Below are positions 35,836 through 47,391 of a stretch of 64,000 bases of DNA, piece after piece (the first letter of the stretch is position 1; the number at the start of each line of letters is the position of its first letter). Source of the stretch: Buxus sempervirens (taxonomy: Eukaryota > Streptophyta > Magnoliopsida > Buxales > Buxaceae); contig OX387184.1 of NCBI GenBank assembly GCA_947561395.2, positions 39,174,766-39,238,765 of the forward strand, written 5' to 3'. Below the pieces are notes generated by a model that was not told the DNA's origin, did not search any database, and saw only the letters and a program-made list of their open reading frames with translations. The position numbers were made by a program, and so were the translations under genes.

Positions 35836-36430
35836 AATCGAAAAATTACGGAATTGCAGACCGATTCGACCGATTAGACCGATTCGACCGATTTGACACT
35901 TTTGAGCTATTACGGATTGGTCCCTGCGAATTTTGGTTTAGTCCCTGAGATTTTTAGTGACTTTTGGATATTTAAGATTTATTTCCTGAGATATTTTTCT
36001 GCGTTGGCTGCCACGTGTGCAGTTCATGCGCCACGTGTGTAGTTTCCGGTTTTGCTGCTCGGAAACTTCGACAACTCATATCTCCTTCGTCCGAACTCCG
36101 ATTTGAGCAAACTCAATTGCGTTAGACTCGTATCGGAGTCCTCTATTCAATGACATAGGGCTAAGCACTTAGCACGGGGTTCAAGGAAAAGTCAACTTTC
36201 GGCTCATCCTCAAGTTTGACCAGCCACAGAACCTTCATTTGGACTCCGATTCCAGCAAACTTAGTTGCGTTGGACTCGTGCCGGGATACTCTATTCATTG
36301 AGATAAAGCAAGGTTGCCAATTTTCACTTGATCAAAAAGTCAAATATTCACCCCTTAGGGTTTGACTTTCTGTCTAGGGTTTGCATTTCCGGCTCTTCCA
36401 GGAGCGCAAAAATGAGGTGCTTACAGTAAC

Positions 36431-36506
36431 CAGAGAAGCTGTCCATGAAAGAGAACATCGAATGCGTTGCTGTATTGTCCACCAGTACATCAATGTGCGG
36501 CAATAG
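36431..36506 (-). pseudogene. Element A RT fragment between insertions B and S2
   Basis: Encodes the RT stretch containing LPHIDVLVDNTATHSMF and FMDSFSGY, equivalent to about 21438-21517 of element B. It is bounded by B's TSD (36426-36430) on one side and by S2 on the other; the last five bases (AATAG) are S2's TSD. Confidence 0.9.
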
Positions 36507-38273
36507 TGTAGACACCCCAAATTGCACTACAGAATGAGAAAGTAATAAAAACATGTAATTAGAACTTAAAACAGGTCAAAAATGCATAAAAATCGACTAA
36601 GCAGGCTTTGCCCGTATTTCCTTCATGGGCCGGTCACGCACGAGATCGCTCTACGGTCAGGCACGCCCGTATTGAAAATACGGTCACCGTTGGACCGTAA
36701 TTCATTTACGGTCACTAAAGACTCGTGCGAGTTTTATCCTTCTCTCGATTTCCGAGCTTTATCTTTAGTCCAATATATCTTTAAATGAGCGAATTACGTA
36801 TTTTATTCGCTGAAGCCACCTTGGTTGGCTATGGATGGGCATGATCTTGTATTTTACTCAAACTGAAACTCTATCTTGCTAAACCCTGGACCAACCATGC
36901 CCCTGTGCTTGCCTATAAATAGAGGTGAGATTCTCAAGCTGAGGGCCACGAAAATTTGAAGTCTAAGAAGCTCCAAGAGAAGAAGAGGAACCCCTGCTGC
37001 TTGCTTGCTCAATCCAGGTAAGTCCCTTTTCCCTTTTATTTTCTGTCTTCAATTCTAGAAGTAATAGGATCTTCTCTATTGCTGTAGAATAAGGCCATCT
37101 TTTGTACTTGTATTCCTAAACTTGTCTCTAAGTACCTCAAGAGTCTTTCTAGCCGTAAAACGTGAAGAGAGAGCTAGGGGAAAAGAGAACAGGTGGATCC
37201 CTAGAATAGAACCCCATATCTGTTTTTGTCCTTTTTTCTAGAATAAAGCTTTTGATTGTGTTTGTATACCCAAACCTATCTCCAAGTACCTCAAGAATCC
37301 TCTCTAGCCGTAAAACGTGAAGAGGGTAGACCCCATGTGCTCTAATCTGTGAGATATGGCTGCTTTGGATATCTTGATCATGTTTTAATGCTTTTTATGA
37401 TGAATCTAAATGAATAACATAAATCCATGATGTTGATAGCATGAGATCCCCACTTTTTTATAAAATTTGGATTTTCCACACTTTTGCACCTACAGCACTG
37501 TTTTTGTGATTTTTATGATTTTAGGCTAAGATCTTGGATTTATCATGATCAATATGGTAGATCTGGATCCAAAAGCCTGAAAATAAATTCTAGGGTTTCA
37601 TGATGTGGGTTTTAAATCGTTTTTCATTATTGAGAGAAGACCCTACGGTCTAAGTTCTCCCCTTTTGGTGTTTCTTCATCAACGTGGGTATTTTTTGTTT
37701 TGATTTTTTGATTTAATGTGAAATTTGGGCTTTACCTATGTCCTGGATTATTCAAGTTCAATTTTGAAATATTTCATAAAAATCATATTTTTCTAGATTT
37801 CTAGAATTTGACTTGAAACTAGATTTTTGGATTTTTCACTTTAAATTGATTTTATCTCAATTTTATTTTGATCATGAAACCCTAGGAATGGTATGATCAT
37901 ATTTGAAAGTTCTAGATCAATCAGACTATTCGTATGAAAAAACCATATATTTTGTCTTTTTTGTGATTTTTCCTGATTTTTATAGCAAGCTTTTTTCCTT
38001 TATTTTAACATGAACAATGCCTGGCAACCACCTTGTGTGGATGAATAGGGGTGCCTAACACCTTCCCCTGTTCATAACTTAATCCCCTTACCCATCTCTG
38101 GTTGTTTTTTTGGGAGGGTTATTTTTACCCTAAAATATGCCTTTTGTGCTTATTTAATATTTTGGTGCCCATTCACACCTAAATTGAATGGTGGCGACTC
38201 TTTGCTTTATTTAATCCCGTGTGATGATTGAGGAAGTCAATTGGAAATTTTGATTTTTTTCCCATGTCTCACA
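36507..38273 (+). mobile_element. S2: 1767-bp solo LTR in element A RT
   Basis: Starts TGTAGACACC, ends GTCTCACA, flanked by TSD AATAG (36502-36506, 38274-38278). Removing it restores the RT reading. A TATA box (TATAAATA, 36914-36921) on the plus strand gives its orientation. It holds a roughly 80-base direct repeat around CTAGCCGTAAAACGTGAAGA (about 37085-37172 and 37240-37328). The GGGTGCCTAACACCTTCCCC and GGTGGCGACTC segments near its 3' end resemble Tat-lineage LTR ends. No internal region remains. Confidence 0.92.
36914..36921 (+). promoter_or_regulatory. TATA box of S2
   Basis: TATAAATA in GCCTATAAATAGAGG, about 400 bases into the solo LTR, a normal place for a retrotransposon U3 promoter. 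Confidence 0.65.
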
Positions 38274-38278
38274 AATAG

Positions 38279-40907
38279 GAAGTCGTCCTTCGGACTTGCT
38301 CTATTCGGATCTCTGTAGTCAACACACATCCTGACTTTCCCGTCCTTCTTGGGAATTGGCATGATGTTGACTAACCACTCCAGACAGTGAGTTACTTGCA
38401 TTAATCTGGCATCCAACTGCTTGGTGACCTCTTCCTTGATCTTCAGGGCCCATTCCGGCTTCGTGCGCCTGAGCTTCTGTTTCACAGGTACGACCTCAGG
38501 CTTTGTTGGTAACTTATGCACAACCAAGTCCATGTCTAACCCGGGCATATCCTCGTATGACCATGCAAACATGTCAAAATAAGACCTAAGAAAATCAAAC
38601 ATCTGTTTTCTCAATAATGGTGACAGCTTTTTACCAATTTGGAGGATCCTAGGTTGTGCTATTTCACCTATGTCAATTGGCTCTGTTTCCTCAATGTTGG
38701 CTTGGGGACCCTTTTCGTGCCTTTCCAATGCAAGTTGGAATTCCAGCGGGGTCTCCCTTGATTCATCATCGTCCTCATGCTCGAAAGGCTCACAGGGGAC
38801 GATGTCTGAATTTACTCGCTGCAATGGGTAAGTGCCCCAATTTGACTTGTCGAGTTCTTGCTCGTTTTCAGAATTGGACACTGGCTCATGCATTTCATTT
38901 ATTATTGCCATCTTCACTGGCTTTTCAATTTCTTTTTGTTCTTTTTGTTCAATTATGGCAATCTTATTACCTATCCCGTGCCCCAGATCTTCCAGGTGTG
39001 CGTCGGGATTGATACTAAGATTGCGATGCTCAAGTTGCTTATTTTTGTTATTTTCATTTTCAAACAGATGCAAGTAGTAGGAAGCATTCAAATATTCATT
39101 GAAAATTTCAGCAGTAGCTACAACAGAAATTTCAGAGGTGACAGAAACCCCCTTTGGGATAGTAGCTTTGTTGATAGCAAAAGGTATGGCGCTCCAGTTC
39201 TTCAGTGGTGCTTCGTCTTCCTTGTTGATGATGATGGCCGCCTCCCATTCTCCAGCTAGCACCATATTGGCGCTCTCGTCAGAAGAGATATAGATAGGAT
39301 CATTTGCCGCACCCGCTGGCTTGTTCTAGCTTTTCTCTGATCGGGGCGCGCTGTCTGATGATACCCTCACCCATGATCCACTGAGGGGAATTGCCATTGG
39401 TATTTCATCCTTAGGTGGCATACAGGCAATGGTGACTCCGTTGGCCAGGTCAGCCCTAGGCGGTGCAAAGGCTATGGGTATTTCGGTCAGTATCCCAGGC
39501 ACAGTAGAAGAGTAAGCTGGTGGTGCCCATTTGTCATAAGCTACATGGTAGACTTCTTCGGGTACTAGCCCTAGCACCTGAGGCATGCTGCGGAACATCC
39601 GGTTCAGCCCATCACGAGTCCCTGGGTGCGGGATATAGGGAGGTGGAGGGGGCGACCTTGGCCTGCGGGTTGGCGTCCCTGAGTTGTCCCGCCCTTCCAT
39701 CATGCAGACATACATGACCAGACCTTCTTCTTTGGATTCATTCACGGGAGCTGGTGGCGGTGCTTCTATGGCTGCTATGGGGAGGACTGGTATCCCTTCA
39801 AGGATGAATGGCTCCTCTAGTGGAGCGAAAGCTATGGTGACTTCATCAACAGAGTCCAGGGTGACCAGTGCTGGTAGGCCATCTGGCGACCCCTTAGGAG
39901 CCAATGGGTCTACTTCCACTACATCTCCAATCATTTCCATAGATGGTGGCTCTTCCCAGAGCATCTGAGCTAGGCCTTGCAAGTAGTCCTCTTCCATGGC
40001 AGGGGTGTCCAGGAACTCATCTCCCCACCCTTGGGGGACTATGTTCTCAATGGCTTAGGCTGCTCTACGCTCCATGTTGGTGAAGCGGTGGTACAAGTTT
40101 TTGTGCACGCATATGGGCCAGTGGGGGTCTCTTCCTTCAGTTCTAGCTCTTTTCCTCTCAGCGCAGTTCCCAAAAAGTCTGGAGTAGTCTTCTGGTTGTG
40201 GCTTGAACCCCAGTCCGAACCCAGTGGTCTGCTCATAAGGCCGGATGGCTGCCTTATTGCCTTGCTTGCATTTGCCCAGTCCTTTGCCAGCTCTGAGACC
40301 CCAGTCCGCGCAGTCAGCAGCGCTAAACATGTACTTTCTTCTCCTCTTCGAAAGTCGTTGCCCCCTTTCAGATTCAAGGATGTGGTTCACCTGCACCATC
40401 TCCACTGCCTAGAAGTTGAGTGTGGTGGGCAACTCATAATCCATGTAGGGTACTCCGACCCTTTCAAACTCCCAATGGTCCTCCGCATGTATCGTGATCA
40501 ACTCGTTGCCCAATATAAATCTGACCATCCTATGTAGTGTGGAAGATACTGCTCCTGCCTGATGCAGCCAAGGCCTCCCAATCAGCAAGTTAAATAAGGC
40601 GTTGATATCCATGAGTTCAAACTCCATGGTAAAGGGCCTATCTGCAATTATGATCACCAAAGTGACCTCTCCCAGTGAATCTCTCCTGGCGTTGTCGAAG
40701 CCTCTAACATTGTGAGCACTTGGCTTGATCATCGAAGGATTCAGCTGCAGGCTATGGAATGTCCTAATTGGACATATATTCAGTGCCGATCCATTGTCGA
40801 TCATGGCCCGCTTTACAATGAGATCTACACATTTCACGGTTATATAGAGCGGCTTAGTATGGTCACAACCCTCAGGTGGCAAATCCGCCACAGAGAAAGA
40901 GATAGCC
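38279..40907 (-). pseudogene. pro (partial): Element A protease, long linker and RT N-terminus (broken)
   Basis: One continuous reading frame with stops, from the retropepsin-like domain (DNGS active-site motif, Asp codon 40796-40798) through a G-patch-like FGLGFKPQPEDY segment, proline-rich stretches and a DPIYISSDES segment, to the RT start (AWSYEDMPGLD, then VRMCVDYRD at about 38310). Stops lie at about 40407, 40056 and 39326. The distance from protease to RT is about 800 codons, all apparently coding. The frame is interrupted upstream by S3 and downstream by S2. Unlike element B, it shows no frameshift in this part and keeps the protease motif. Confidence 0.88.
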
Positions 40908-40912
40908 TGGGG

Positions 40913-43230
40913 TGTAACGCCCTGGATCCGTGTTGTTCAATAAAGATATAACACGTCTCACGGAGGTTAGGCAAGGATCGTTAATCAATTATGATCGCTG
41001 GATAATCATCTAACTATAACCTGTCAGAGTGCACAATCTGATTCATCCAAAAAAATGTAACATTTAGAACTTAACTAGAATCATATGGTTCAACCCCCAA
41101 TTAGACTTTAATACCTCAAATATTCAAAGTACTCAAATTCGAAACAAGATAACCTACAAGTCTAAGGAAGGTAATAGTAATCTTCCTCCCTATAAGCCTC
41201 AGCAGGATCTACCCCAGTAGTCGCCTCACCACGAGTATCTGAAAATCAAAACAAAACAACAGAGTGAGATACGAATATCTCAGCGAGTAGCACATGCATG
41301 CAGAAATAGTTAATCACAATTTAAAACTATGCATCGACAAACATTCCATATGGTTAAACAACTAACATCCATTTTCAAGTCCAAACCAAAACTTGTTTCA
41401 ATCAGTCAAATCACATCTTAGTTAAGCACGGCAACACATCGATTGGTCAATGTCATGACTATCGTTTAGTTGATAAATTAAACATGCCAAGTAGACACTC
41501 CACACCTCCATGTACACAGTTCCGGCCTACTCAGGGTTTCGGAAACTCTGAAATGACGGCCTACTCAGGGTTTCGTCATCCAATGCAGGCCTACTCCCCG
41601 GGTTTCTGCATTGACAACCAGGCCTACTCAGGGTTTCTGGCTGCTCTACACCGGTCATGGCAACACACAAGGCCATGCAATTCCAACAACCAACAAATAA
41701 CATTACATTACTAAGCTTAGACTCTGGATCTAGGACAATCTAAACCAAAACAGTAAAACATCGTATAATCTCAATTCCAACATTAAAGTAAAACCATTCA
41801 TTCCACATCATGTATATCTCATCACAGTTCATCACCTGTCCCTCTGGACCAAACAGTATCTCAATACTTTCAGTATTTCTCATTTCCACAAACCATGCCA
41901 TTTGAATACCAAAAGTCAATAGTTTTCTCAATTAGAACAGTGTATAAATTCGAGGAGAAAACAAACTAAGAACTACTAGTGTTTTGGTATCCAGCACAAC
42001 ATGTACAAAATAACCTAAACTCAACCTTAGAAGCCTTTAAGAATTTGCCACTAGAATTCTCCTAGGAATTTAATAAGAAATGCAGGTTCCAAGGTTACCA
42101 AACAAGTGATTGGTGAAGTGATATAAACCCCAAGACATCAAAATCCCCCTTGGTTCAGTCGGAAATCAAATTCGGCAAGTATAATTGGGTATGCGCTCAC
42201 TTCCTGAAGTGAGCGCCAGGTGAGCGCCAGTCGGTGGATAGAAAACAGGCGAAAATTGACTATGCGCTCACTCGACGCTAAGTGAGCGCGAGCTGAGCGA
42301 GATAAAGGCGCGAGAAGAGCGCGGGATAGGCGCGAGATAGGCGCATCGATTTTAAGTGGGCGCGAGCTGAGCGCCAAGTGGGCGCAAGCTCGGCGCCAGA
42401 TCAAAATTTCTATGTGCCTACTTCCCGAAGTGGGCGCAAGTGGGCGCCAAGTGAGCGGATACCCACTGCGATTTTCAAGTCTCTGTTATTTCGAGATCTA
42501 CATGTCTGGCTGGTTTGTTTCGGTCTGTAATTGCTCCAATACACTCCCAATGCTCCCAGAAGACTTCCCAACCAATTTTGGATTTAATCTAAACATCTTT
42601 AATTTCAAATTAATTTTCAATCTGACGTTCGGACTCACAGTATTCCAGAAAACCCAGAACTCACAATACAACCATGGCATTCGAAATATGTCACAAAGAA
42701 AACTAACACCTCGGTTTTAAATCAGTGCTACTCACAAGTATACGCTTAATCCCAGAACAGAAGCTTATTCCACAACCGGCCGAGCACAACTTCCGGCTGC
42801 GCGCGAGGATGCAACTGTAGCTGAACGGATCCTCTGCTCGCGGGAGAAATAACCCGCAGAACTCCGACTCCAATAGCCTCCTAGTTGTTCTTGCGATCCT
42901 TGTTCTTCGTAGGCATAACCCTAATCGACATTACCAGCCGCAATCACCAAGTCGCCCAGTTCTCCAGATAACGAGACTAACGAAAGTATTTTCATAAGTA
43001 TGATACGAGTATTCGTTTAAACCCAAACCCTACTTTCCCCTTTTGGTATATTTCCCTTGCGATACATACGCCGCCCGATCACTCTTTAACTCCTTGATCC
43101 TATGCGCGCTCGCCCACTGGAAACCCTACATGTTCCGGCCACTTAGGTTAACAAGCGCCCAAGCTATATTTTTAATAATCATAATAATAATAAAAACAAA
43201 AAAAAACTCACCAAAAATCAGGGTCTTACA
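40913..43230 (-). mobile_element. S3: solo LTR of the element C family, inverted
   Basis: 2318 bp, TGTAACGCCC at the left and GGGTCTTACA at the right, with TSD TGGGG (40908-40912, 43231-43235). On the minus strand it aligns with the LTRs of element C, including the constant-loop hairpins (41516-41645), the GCGCTCACTT palindromes (about 42190-42460) and a TATA-like AATATACC near 43046. It carries only one hairpin cluster, where C's LTRs have two. It splits element A's protease frame. Confidence 0.93.
41516..41645 (-). repeat. Constant-loop hairpin array in S3
   Basis: Four units with loop AAACCCTGAGTAGGC (or the AAACCCGGGGAGTAGGC variant) and stems TTCCG/CGGAA, ATGACG/CGTCAT, CAATGCAG/CTGCATTG and CCAG/CTGG. 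Same as in element C, on the other strand. Confidence 0.9.
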
Positions 43231-43235
43231 TGGGG

Positions 43236-44060
43236 TGCCATGATCACTGATACCACTGCTCCTCGTTGCTCAAGGTCGATGCTCGCTGGTACGTGTGCGT
43301 CCTCCAGGACCTTCATTAGCACTGCCTTGTGGTTTTCTGAATCAATCAGAAGTCGCATTATAGAGATTTGGGCAGGCACCTTGTTCAACTGCTAGAGGAG
43401 GTTGTACTTTGGAGTGAACACACTGTGGTGTAAATCTATGATTTCCTCTTCAGTGGCCCTTCCCTTTCTCTTGAGGGTCTGTGGCAGTTCTGTAACCATG
43501 TCCTTCCCTTTTTCTTTCCTCTTCGCTTTTGCTTCCGCTCCCTCCTCTGGTGCGGATGGGGGGTCTGTATTTACGTATTGACCGGATCGAGTGATTTGGT
43601 CGATTTCTGCACCAATGGTGGTGGTGGAGGTAGCTTGATGGTAGAAACGTTAGGTAGGGTAAGGTGGGGGTACCGCATTGTAGGGAAGCGGTCCAAGATG
43701 GAGTTGGGAGAGGTTGAGGGTGGGTGGTTCAAATGAAAGGGAGAAGGGGTCTTGTGGAGGCGAGTCCATGATCTCGTGGATGTTGAGGTTTAAAGGGCTA
43801 GGGTGAGAGATGGGGGTAGGGTAGAAGAATTCTTGGTCTTCAAATGGGTGGAAGTGCACCAGAGGGAGACCTGTAGGGGATTCACCGCCATCTCCTTCAA
43901 TGACGTTCACTGTCTCACTTTCTTCTGTTGATGTGTCTTCTGAGTCTGTATCAGCGGACTCGTCCGAGCTCTCATACGGATCCGACAGGTTTGCGAGTTC
44001 AGGAGTGGATGGTGGTTCCTCTTCTTCTGTGGAATGAGGGGGGCCGAACCATTCACACAT
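43236..44060 (-). pseudogene. Element A protease N-terminal acidic region
   Basis: Starts near 44060 with an acidic Ser/Asp/Glu-rich sequence (EEEEPPSTPELANL, YESSDESADTDS), then a proline-rich part and a basic part, and runs into S3. An in-frame stop lies at 43650. It overlaps gag by 154 bases in the -1 frame, the same relation as in element B. Confidence 0.8.
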
Positions 44061-46065
44061 GTCGTATGGGAGGGGGCGGGATTAGACTCAAGTGATGACG
44101 AGTCGGCAGAGTATGCCAGATAGGGGTGTGGCTCCGATGTCGCAGACATGTACTCTGGCGGCCATTCGGTGGATAACTGGGGAGGCACCCTTGAACTGCC
44201 CACTGATGCGTCCGAGATCTGAGGTCTATCCCAGATCTGGAGTCCCCTGGAACTGCCCACTCCTTCTCTACGTGGAGGGGACGGGGAGTCGCTGATCCAT
44301 CCACATTGTATTGGGTTCCATGGCCCCGTGACTTCTTCACTGCTTTGCGGTTCATCCTCGATCGTTCAGATGTAGACATCTGTATTCTCCTTAACTACAA
44401 TTGTTGTCGAATCTATTCCTGTTCGAAGCTGCACTTTCACTGTCTGCCTTGGTCGGCCAATAAGTACTGAAGGGTCGAGCTGCCCGATGCCCTGATCACT
44501 GCTCACTTGATTCTCCATCCTACTAGTGGAGGCCTTTGAGTGATCTGGGAAAGGATTGGTAGTCACACCGGTTGCTGGAGTCTGAGCGGGTGGTGCTGGA
44601 GGATCGATCGTGATGCTCTTACTGTCGATCAGGTCCTGGATATCGTGCCTCAGATCCCAGCACCGATTGGTGTGGTGCCCTGGAGCACCAGAGTGATACT
44701 CGCACTGCTCAGCTGCATTATAACTTCTAGCGTTAACCAGTCTAGGATTTGGGGGCTTGACTTGCACGTACCCCTTCTTCAGCAAGGTAGGCACAAATTC
44801 TGCTGGCGCATATGGGAGTGGAGTGAAAACCCGTTTCATCCTGGCCTCCATTTCTTCTCTCGTCCTTCTTACCCCTTGGTAAGCTGCCTGCCCGGTCCCT
44901 TGAGGTGCCACTGCCTCCGGTCCTTGGGAGAAGTGGCGGGGTTGTGTGGGGTATACATAGTTGACGGCCTGCTGTTCCTGCCTCCTGGGCTCTTGCCCCT
45001 GACTTTTGCTAGCCTGTCTTGTTACTGGTCTTCTGGGTGCAGCACTCTACCCACTGCCATCTATCTTTCCAGCCCTCATTGCGTCTTCAATCCGATCCGC
45101 GGTCAAGACCAGGTCATTGAAGTTTAACGTACTCTGCCCCAGTAGCAAAGTGAAGAAAGGTTGGCCCAATGATGCAATGAACAGGGATGTCATCTCCTGT
45201 TCCAACAATGGTGGCTGTACCAATGCTACCAATTCCTTCTAGCGCTTGGCGTATTCTCTCACTGACTCCTGGCTCTTCTTAGCCAACCTCTGCAATTCTG
45301 CCCTTGTCTGAACTATCTGACTATTTAGGCGGTATTGTTGGATGAAGATGGCCGCCAAATCATTCCATATCTTGATCTTGGCCTTGTCCAAACTCAAAAA
45401 CCAGGAGTAAGCAGCCCCAGTTAATGACTTCTGGAAGAACTGCACCATGATCCGTTCCTCCTTAGCATACTGGCACATGTCGTCAGAATAAGACCTCAGA
45501 TGGTTTAGTGGGCAACCCGTGCCGTCAAACTGGTGCAACTCCAGGCACTTGAACTTAGCTGGGAGCCAGATGTCAGAAAAGAAGCAGAGGTTTTCAAGCG
45601 TGGCCTCGCTCTGCACTGTACTGGGTTGGAGCTGTTTGAGAAACTATCTCATGGTGGCCAGTTCTGCCTTGTTTTCTTCTCTTACTACTATCAGTTTCTC
45701 CTCAAACTGCACCTCCTGGGTTCTGTACCAGTCTTCATCATCCTACCCCAGATGGACAGGTAAAAACTGATCCTGCTATGGTATGTGGAATGGAGCTGCT
45801 GGTGGTGGCGGTGGTGGTGCCACGGGAGGGGGATGTACTGGATGTGGTGGTGGTGCCACCTCTGCTGGTGGCGGCAACTGCGGTTGCAGCTGGTGGGCGG
45901 CTGGCACCACTGGGGGACTTGTTTTAATTCTCTTAGCTTTGCCATTAGTTCTTGGATGGCAGAACCCATACTGTCGATCCTCTGTTGCATTTCATTCACT
46001 ACTTGAGCATGGCTAGATTCTACTGGATGTTGCCCCGGCGGTGTCTACTCTTCTGGCTGATCCAT
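43907..46065 (-). pseudogene. gag: Element A gag (broken)
   Basis: Probable start at 46065 (MDQPEE, then a TAG). A one-base deletion near 45916 changes frame. The capsid-like core is readable at 45239-45616 (SLTGAAYSWFLSL, WNDLAAIFIQQYRLN), a retrotransposon gag domain pattern. A knuckle-like C-x2-H-x5-H-x4-C motif is intact (CEYHSGAPGHHTNRC, about 44690). Stops also occur near 45236, 45044 and 44366. Confidence 0.88.
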
Positions 46066-46235
46066 ATCGAGTCTTTTCCTCGATCTTAGCAGGTACGGAC
46101 TTCTGGAAGCAATTTTGGGTACCTGGTGGACAATTGACAGGCATTAGTGCAATTTTACACAAATTGGTTATGCAACTCATTTGATAGAATTTGTTCCTTC
46201 AATTTATGCTGATTTTTTTTTTGATTGGATTTAGA

Positions 46236-46620
46236 CTAACCGATCTATTTTCGCTACCCTAAGGCAACAAGGGAAGAGAACCTGATTATTTTGAAGGCTG
46301 ATCTATTTTAGATGCCCGTAGGCAGCTAGGAAAGAGAACCCTAATGACCAAATCTATTTTAGCTACCCACAGGTAACTGGGAGAAAGAACCCTATTTTTT
46401 CTGAAAGTTAATTTTTCTTAAAGCTGATCTATTTTAGTCACTTAGGAGCGACTGGGAAAGAGAACCCGGTTCTACTGAAAGCTGATCTATTTTAGCCATT
46501 TGGGAGTGGCTGGGAAAGAGAACCCAGTTTGACTGGTCTGTTTTAGCCACCTGGGCAAGGGAAGAGAACCTTGGGTTAAGCTAATCTATTTAAGCCGTCT
46601 AGCCAAGGGAAGAGAACCTT
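46236..46620 (-). repeat. Element A diverged tandem repeats with paired cores
   Basis: Seven units equivalent to 27150-27525 of element B. Cores include AGCCATT/AGTGGCT (46494-46511) and AGTCACT/AGCGACT (about 46434-46454), which again pair with different sequence from unit to unit. Confidence 0.83.
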
Positions 46621-46757
46621 CAACTTAGGGGAATTTTTTTGAACTCAGTATCACAGGGTTGGACCACGCATGGTCATAAAGGGGGCTGAAAAACAGCACT
46701 CAGGGTTGCCTTGACCAAATCCCGACTCATCCATCGGTGGTTTTGGCGATACAAAGA

Positions 46758-47047
46758 TTCATCTAGTAGTACCCGAACACTCCGCAGCCAATATCCGATT
46801 CAACCACCGGCGGCTTTGGTGTCACTAAAAGGGGTAGGCTATTCCAGGACGCTCTTCCACCAATATCCGACTCATCCGTCGGCGGTTTCGGTGCCCTAAG
46901 ATTTCGGCTAGTAGTACCCGGACGCTCCGCAGCCAATATCCGATTCACTCACCGGCGGCTTTGGTGTCACTGAAAGGGGTAGGTTATGCCAGGACGCTCC
47001 TCCACCAATATCTGACTCATCCGTCGACAGTTTCGGTGCCCTAAGAT
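46758..47047 (-). repeat. Element A 145-bp tandem repeat, two units
   Basis: Units begin at 46758 and 46903 and match the seven-unit array of element B. A partial unit precedes them. Confidence 0.93.
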
Positions 47048-47391
47048 TAGACCGAATGATCTCGAAAAGATGCAGACGGATGTGATCTGAGCTCAAAGTC
47101 TTGGGTGTTTTTAACACTTGCCAGGTTTTGCAATCTCAATGGGAGAGATGCAATCAAAGGAAATCAGGTGGTCGCCACGACAAGGAATATTGTATTTATC
47201 TGAGAAGAGATGGTCTGTTAGAAACCGAGTTGCCCTATTTTGGAGGGAATCAATTCTTTTTATTTCAATTTCTTGTTTCGTTAAGTCCGAACAACATAGC
47301 AGAGTGAAAATAAATTCATGCTTTAATCAAAAAGTGCCGCCATGGCACAAAGTACATCAACTTTCATAACAAAATACAACAAAGCCACAGT

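Larger units (their letters stand above)
11090..36425 (-). mobile_element. Element B: complete Ogre-like Ty3/gypsy (Tat) retrotransposon nested in A
   Basis: Both LTRs are present, with TSD GTAAC at 11085-11089 and 36426-36430. The flanks rejoin element A's RT codons exactly. The span is 25,336 bp; without the S4 insertion and its duplicated target it is about 24.3 kb, typical of Ogre-type giants. LTRs are 11090-16457 (3') and 31987-36425 (5'), similar by eye with scattered substitutions and small indels. Internal order on the minus strand is PBS, leader, ORF1, repeat-rich spacer, gag, protease-linker-RT-RH-aRH-integrase, 3' UTR, PPT. Same family as its host A in the coding part, but with a different LTR subfamily. 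Younger than A by position. Confidence 0.95.
31987..36425 (-). repeat. Element B 5' LTR
   Basis: 4439 bp, from TGTAAGCACC (minus strand, at 36425) to CGCGCACA (at 31987). It pairs with 11090-16457 and lacks S4. It carries three palindrome units at 35589-35697 where the 3' LTR has one. Confidence 0.95.
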
